9,519 nt of DNA, from positions 1 to 9,519 of the forward strand of contig CAYLUU010000090.1 in assembly GCA_964386925.1 (NCBI GenBank), read 5' to 3'. The position numbers were made by a program, and so were the translations under genes. Position 1 is the first letter of the stretch; each line of letters starts with the position of its first letter. Shown here in pieces: positions 8,186 to 9,519 of the stretch. The notes beneath the pieces were generated by a model. That model did no database searches. It saw only the letters and a program-made list of their open reading frames with translations, and was not told the DNA's origin. This stretch comes from CAG-791 sp964386925 (GTDB lineage: Bacteria; Bacillota; Clostridia; Lachnospirales; Lachnospiraceae).

Positions 8186-9367
8186 TTATCGCTCGATTTC
8201 CCGCGGGCCGCCGCCAATTTCCAGTGTGTAGAACGATGCCGGATAGCCGACCTTCTCCAGATAAACCTTGCCGAGCGTATCGCAGAACTCGTCCACCGCC
8301 TCGTCCTTTACAATGCTGACCGTGCAGCCGCCGAAGCCGCCTCCGGTAATACGGGAGCCCAGAACTCCGGGCATCTTCCATGCCTCTTTTGCCAGAACAT
8401 CTGCCTCCGGGCAGGAGGTTTCATAATCATCCCGCAGGGATACATGCGACTCATTCATGAGCTTGCCGAAATGCTCCACCTCGCCGGCCTTCAGGGCTGC
8501 AACCGCCTCGATGGTACGCTGGTTCTCATAGACGGCATGCTTTGCTCTGCGGCGGCAGACCTCATCCTGAATCAGATCCTTATTCGCCTCATATTCCTCA
8601 ATGGACAGATCGCCCAGTGTCTTGATCTCCAGCTTTGTCTGCAGATCAGCCAAGGCCTTCGCGCACTGCTCACGGCGCAGATTGTACTCGGAATCCACGA
8701 GGCTGTGCTTTTTGTTCGTATTGGTGACCATCAGCTTCATGCCCTGCAGGCTCAGCGGTGCATACTCGAATTCCATGCTGTTGGTATCGAGGAAAATAGC
8801 ATTGCCTTCCTTGCCCATGGCAGAAGCGAACTGATCCATGATGCCGCACTTCATACCATTATATTCGTTCTCGGAGAACTGACCGATGGTAGCCAGATCC
8901 TCATTGGTCAGCTCATTCTCCATATGGAAGAAGGTCCGCAGCATCTCACCGGTCAGAACCTCCAGAGAGGCCGAAGAGGACAGGCCGGAGCCATTCGGAA
9001 TATCTCCGTAAATCACCATATCAAAGCCGCTGTCGATGGGATGTCCCTTCTGACCGAAGGCCCAGACAACGCCCTTCGGATAGTTGGTCCACCCGGCCGC
9101 CTTGGACGGCACCAGATCGTCCAGAGATGTAGTGGTCACACCGATCTTTGCAAAGTTTACGGAATAGAAACGCATCACGCGGTCATCGCGCTTTCTCGCC
9201 GCTGCGTAAGTTCCCAGACTGATCGCACTCGGGAAGACATGTCCGCCATTATAATCAGTATGCTCACCGATCAGGTTCACACGTCCCGGTGCAAAGAAAA
9301 GGCGAACCCCCTCGGTATCGCCGAACTGCTCTTCAAATGCCTGTAATACCTGCTCTGCCTGTGTCAT
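8186..9367 (-). CDS. galK: Galactokinase
   Basis: Galactokinase phosphorylates galactose with ATP to galactose-1-phosphate, the first committed step of the Leloir pathway, in the cytosol. The 393-residue protein is full family length and carries all three GHMP-kinase signatures: GRVNLIGEHTDYNGG (28-42, with the expected catalytic-site Arg29), the ATP-binding GDIPNGSGLSSSAS (121-134), and GSRITGGGFGGCTVSIV (337-353). CGIMDQFAS (174-182) supplies the catalytic-base Asp178. The start is fixed by a strong GGAGGG site 6 nt upstream. It ends in tandem TAA stops and is followed 24 nt later by a glycosyltransferase with no terminator between, so it appears to be the first gene of the polysaccharide operon. 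There it could supply Gal-1-P for UDP-galactose (inference; no galT or galE is visible here). The identification is near certain; only the operon role is inferred. Confidence 0.97.
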   Translation of the reverse strand: MTQAEQVLQAFEEQFGDTEGVRLFFAPGRVNLIGEHTDYNGGHVFPSAISLGTYAAARKRDDRVMRFYSVNFAKIGVTTTSLDDLVPSKAAGWTNYPKGVVWAFGQKGHPIDSGFDMVIYGDIPNGSGLSSSASLEVLTGEMLRTFFHMENELTNEDLATIGQFSENEYNGMKCGIMDQFASAMGKEGNAIFLDTNSMEFEYAPLSLQGMKLMVTNTNKKHSLVDSEYNLRREQCAKALADLQTKLEIKTLGDLSIEEYEANKDLIQDEVCRRRAKHAVYENQRTIEAVAALKAGEVEHFGKLMNESHVSLRDDYETSCPEADVLAKEAWKMPGVLGSRITGGGFGGCTVSIVKDEAVDEFCDTLGKVYLEKVGYPASFYTLEIGGGPREIER

Positions 9368-9373
9368 TGCTAA

Positions 9374-9379
9374 CCCTCC
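9374..9379 (-). promoter_or_regulatory. galK ribosome binding site
   Basis: The minus strand reads GGAGGG, 6 nt before the ATG at 9367. This is a near-ideal Shine-Dalgarno sequence and decides the galK start codon. Confidence 0.85.
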
Positions 9380-9406
9380 GCTTGGATATCACACTCTAAC
9401 TCATTG

Positions 9407-9415
9407 ATTATACCA
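9407..9415 (-). promoter_or_regulatory. Extended -10 promoter upstream of galK
   Basis: The minus strand reads TGGTATAAT, which is a perfect TATAAT preceded by the TGn extension of vegetative-sigma promoters. I see no good -35 hexamer at 16-18 bp; the spacer is pyrimidine-rich (CTCCTCCTCTTTT). An extended -10 can work without a strong -35. Transcription would start near 9400, giving a leader of roughly 30 nt before galK. It is the only convincing promoter in the window and probably drives the whole cluster. No catabolite-repression (cre) site was recognised. Confidence 0.65.
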
Positions 9416-9420
9416 GAAAA

Positions 9421-9519
9421 GAGGAGGAGGGTGGTACTGTCCCTGAACCTCGCAGAAGTGGGCGGCAGAGATGTCCGCTTCGGGACGTCTCGCGACTCCA
9501 TCCTCGGACCTAGCGGTAC
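9421..9519. other. Unassigned non-coding block with dyad symmetry
   Basis: No convincing gene lies here. As plus-strand RNA it can form a 9-bp stem, GAGATGTCC (9468-9476) with GGACGTCTC (9483-9491), around a GCTTCG loop with one G-U pair. This is enclosed by a second stem, GAGGGTGG (9427-9434) with CCATCCTC (9498-9505), also with one G-U pair. On the minus strand each stem has one C-A mismatch, and the block ends in CCTCCTCCTCTTTT just before the galK -10. The minus-strand elements GCCGCCCAC and GGTTCAGGG loosely recall the 3' half of 6S RNAs; this is memory-based and weak. It could instead be an intergenic repeat or the tail of an upstream RNA cut by the window edge. Confidence 0.25.

Noticed and set aside
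8444..9346. A 300-codon open frame on the plus strand opposite galK
   Set aside because: It is the antisense shadow of an unmistakable galactokinase; the translation has no recognisable motifs and is explained by the codon pattern of the real gene.
9382..9411. A divergent plus-strand promoter (TTGGAT with GATTAT at 18 bp)
   Set aside because: Only partial matches in both hexamers, overlapping the galK leader; it could only serve the unproven plus-strand RNA.
9381..9519. Coding sequence reading leftward through the region upstream of galK
   Set aside because: Two minus-strand frames stay open for short distances but yield low-complexity peptides (such as HPPPLFWYNQ) and run through the promoter; non-coding is more likely.

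Overview
The window is one long, densely packed polysaccharide operon, with every gene on the minus strand and transcription running right to left. The organism is most likely a Gram-positive Firmicute of class Clostridia, perhaps Lachnospiraceae-like. Reasons: an EpsG-family polymerase in place of a Gram-negative Wzy, a YveK/CapA-style chain-length protein instead of an outer-membrane export system, strong GGAGGG/AGAGGA ribosome sites, and moderately GC-rich codon use. The taxon is inferred, not read directly.

Layout in transcription order (from the right): a non-coding block with dyad symmetry (about 9421-9519); an extended -10 promoter (9407-9415); galactokinase galK; a membrane-anchored GtrB/DPM1-like family 2 glycosyltransferase (GT2); a WbaP/EPS-type polyprenyl-phosphate sugar-1-phosphate transferase; a Wzz-type chain-length protein with a C-terminal part resembling a decayed tyrosine kinase; an 87-nt gap holding a large palindrome; a second GT2; an EpsG-family membrane polymerase; a third GT2; and a GT4 glycosyltransferase. 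The cluster probably continues past the left edge, because no flippase, tyrosine kinase/phosphatase or nucleotide-sugar enzyme is present here.

How it works together (inference from families): GalK makes galactose-1-phosphate, which can feed UDP-galactose. The initiating transferase puts the first sugar-phosphate on undecaprenyl phosphate on the cytoplasmic face. The GT2 and GT4 enzymes extend the repeat unit, EpsG polymerises it, and the Wzz-like protein sets chain length. The GtrB-like enzyme would make an undecaprenyl-phosphate-linked sugar for side-branch decoration. Junctions are tight: 24 nt between galK and the next gene, TAATG and ATGA overlaps around the initiating transferase, and 8 nt between epsG and the next GT2. 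No convincing intrinsic terminator interrupts the cluster.

The points most worth a second look are the Wzz/pseudo-kinase fusion, the palindrome that contains the wzz stop codon, a degenerate in-frame 18-bp repeat in an EpsG loop, galK as the lead gene of a surface-polysaccharide operon, and the unassigned structured block upstream of galK. No stretch over 300 bases lacks a gene.
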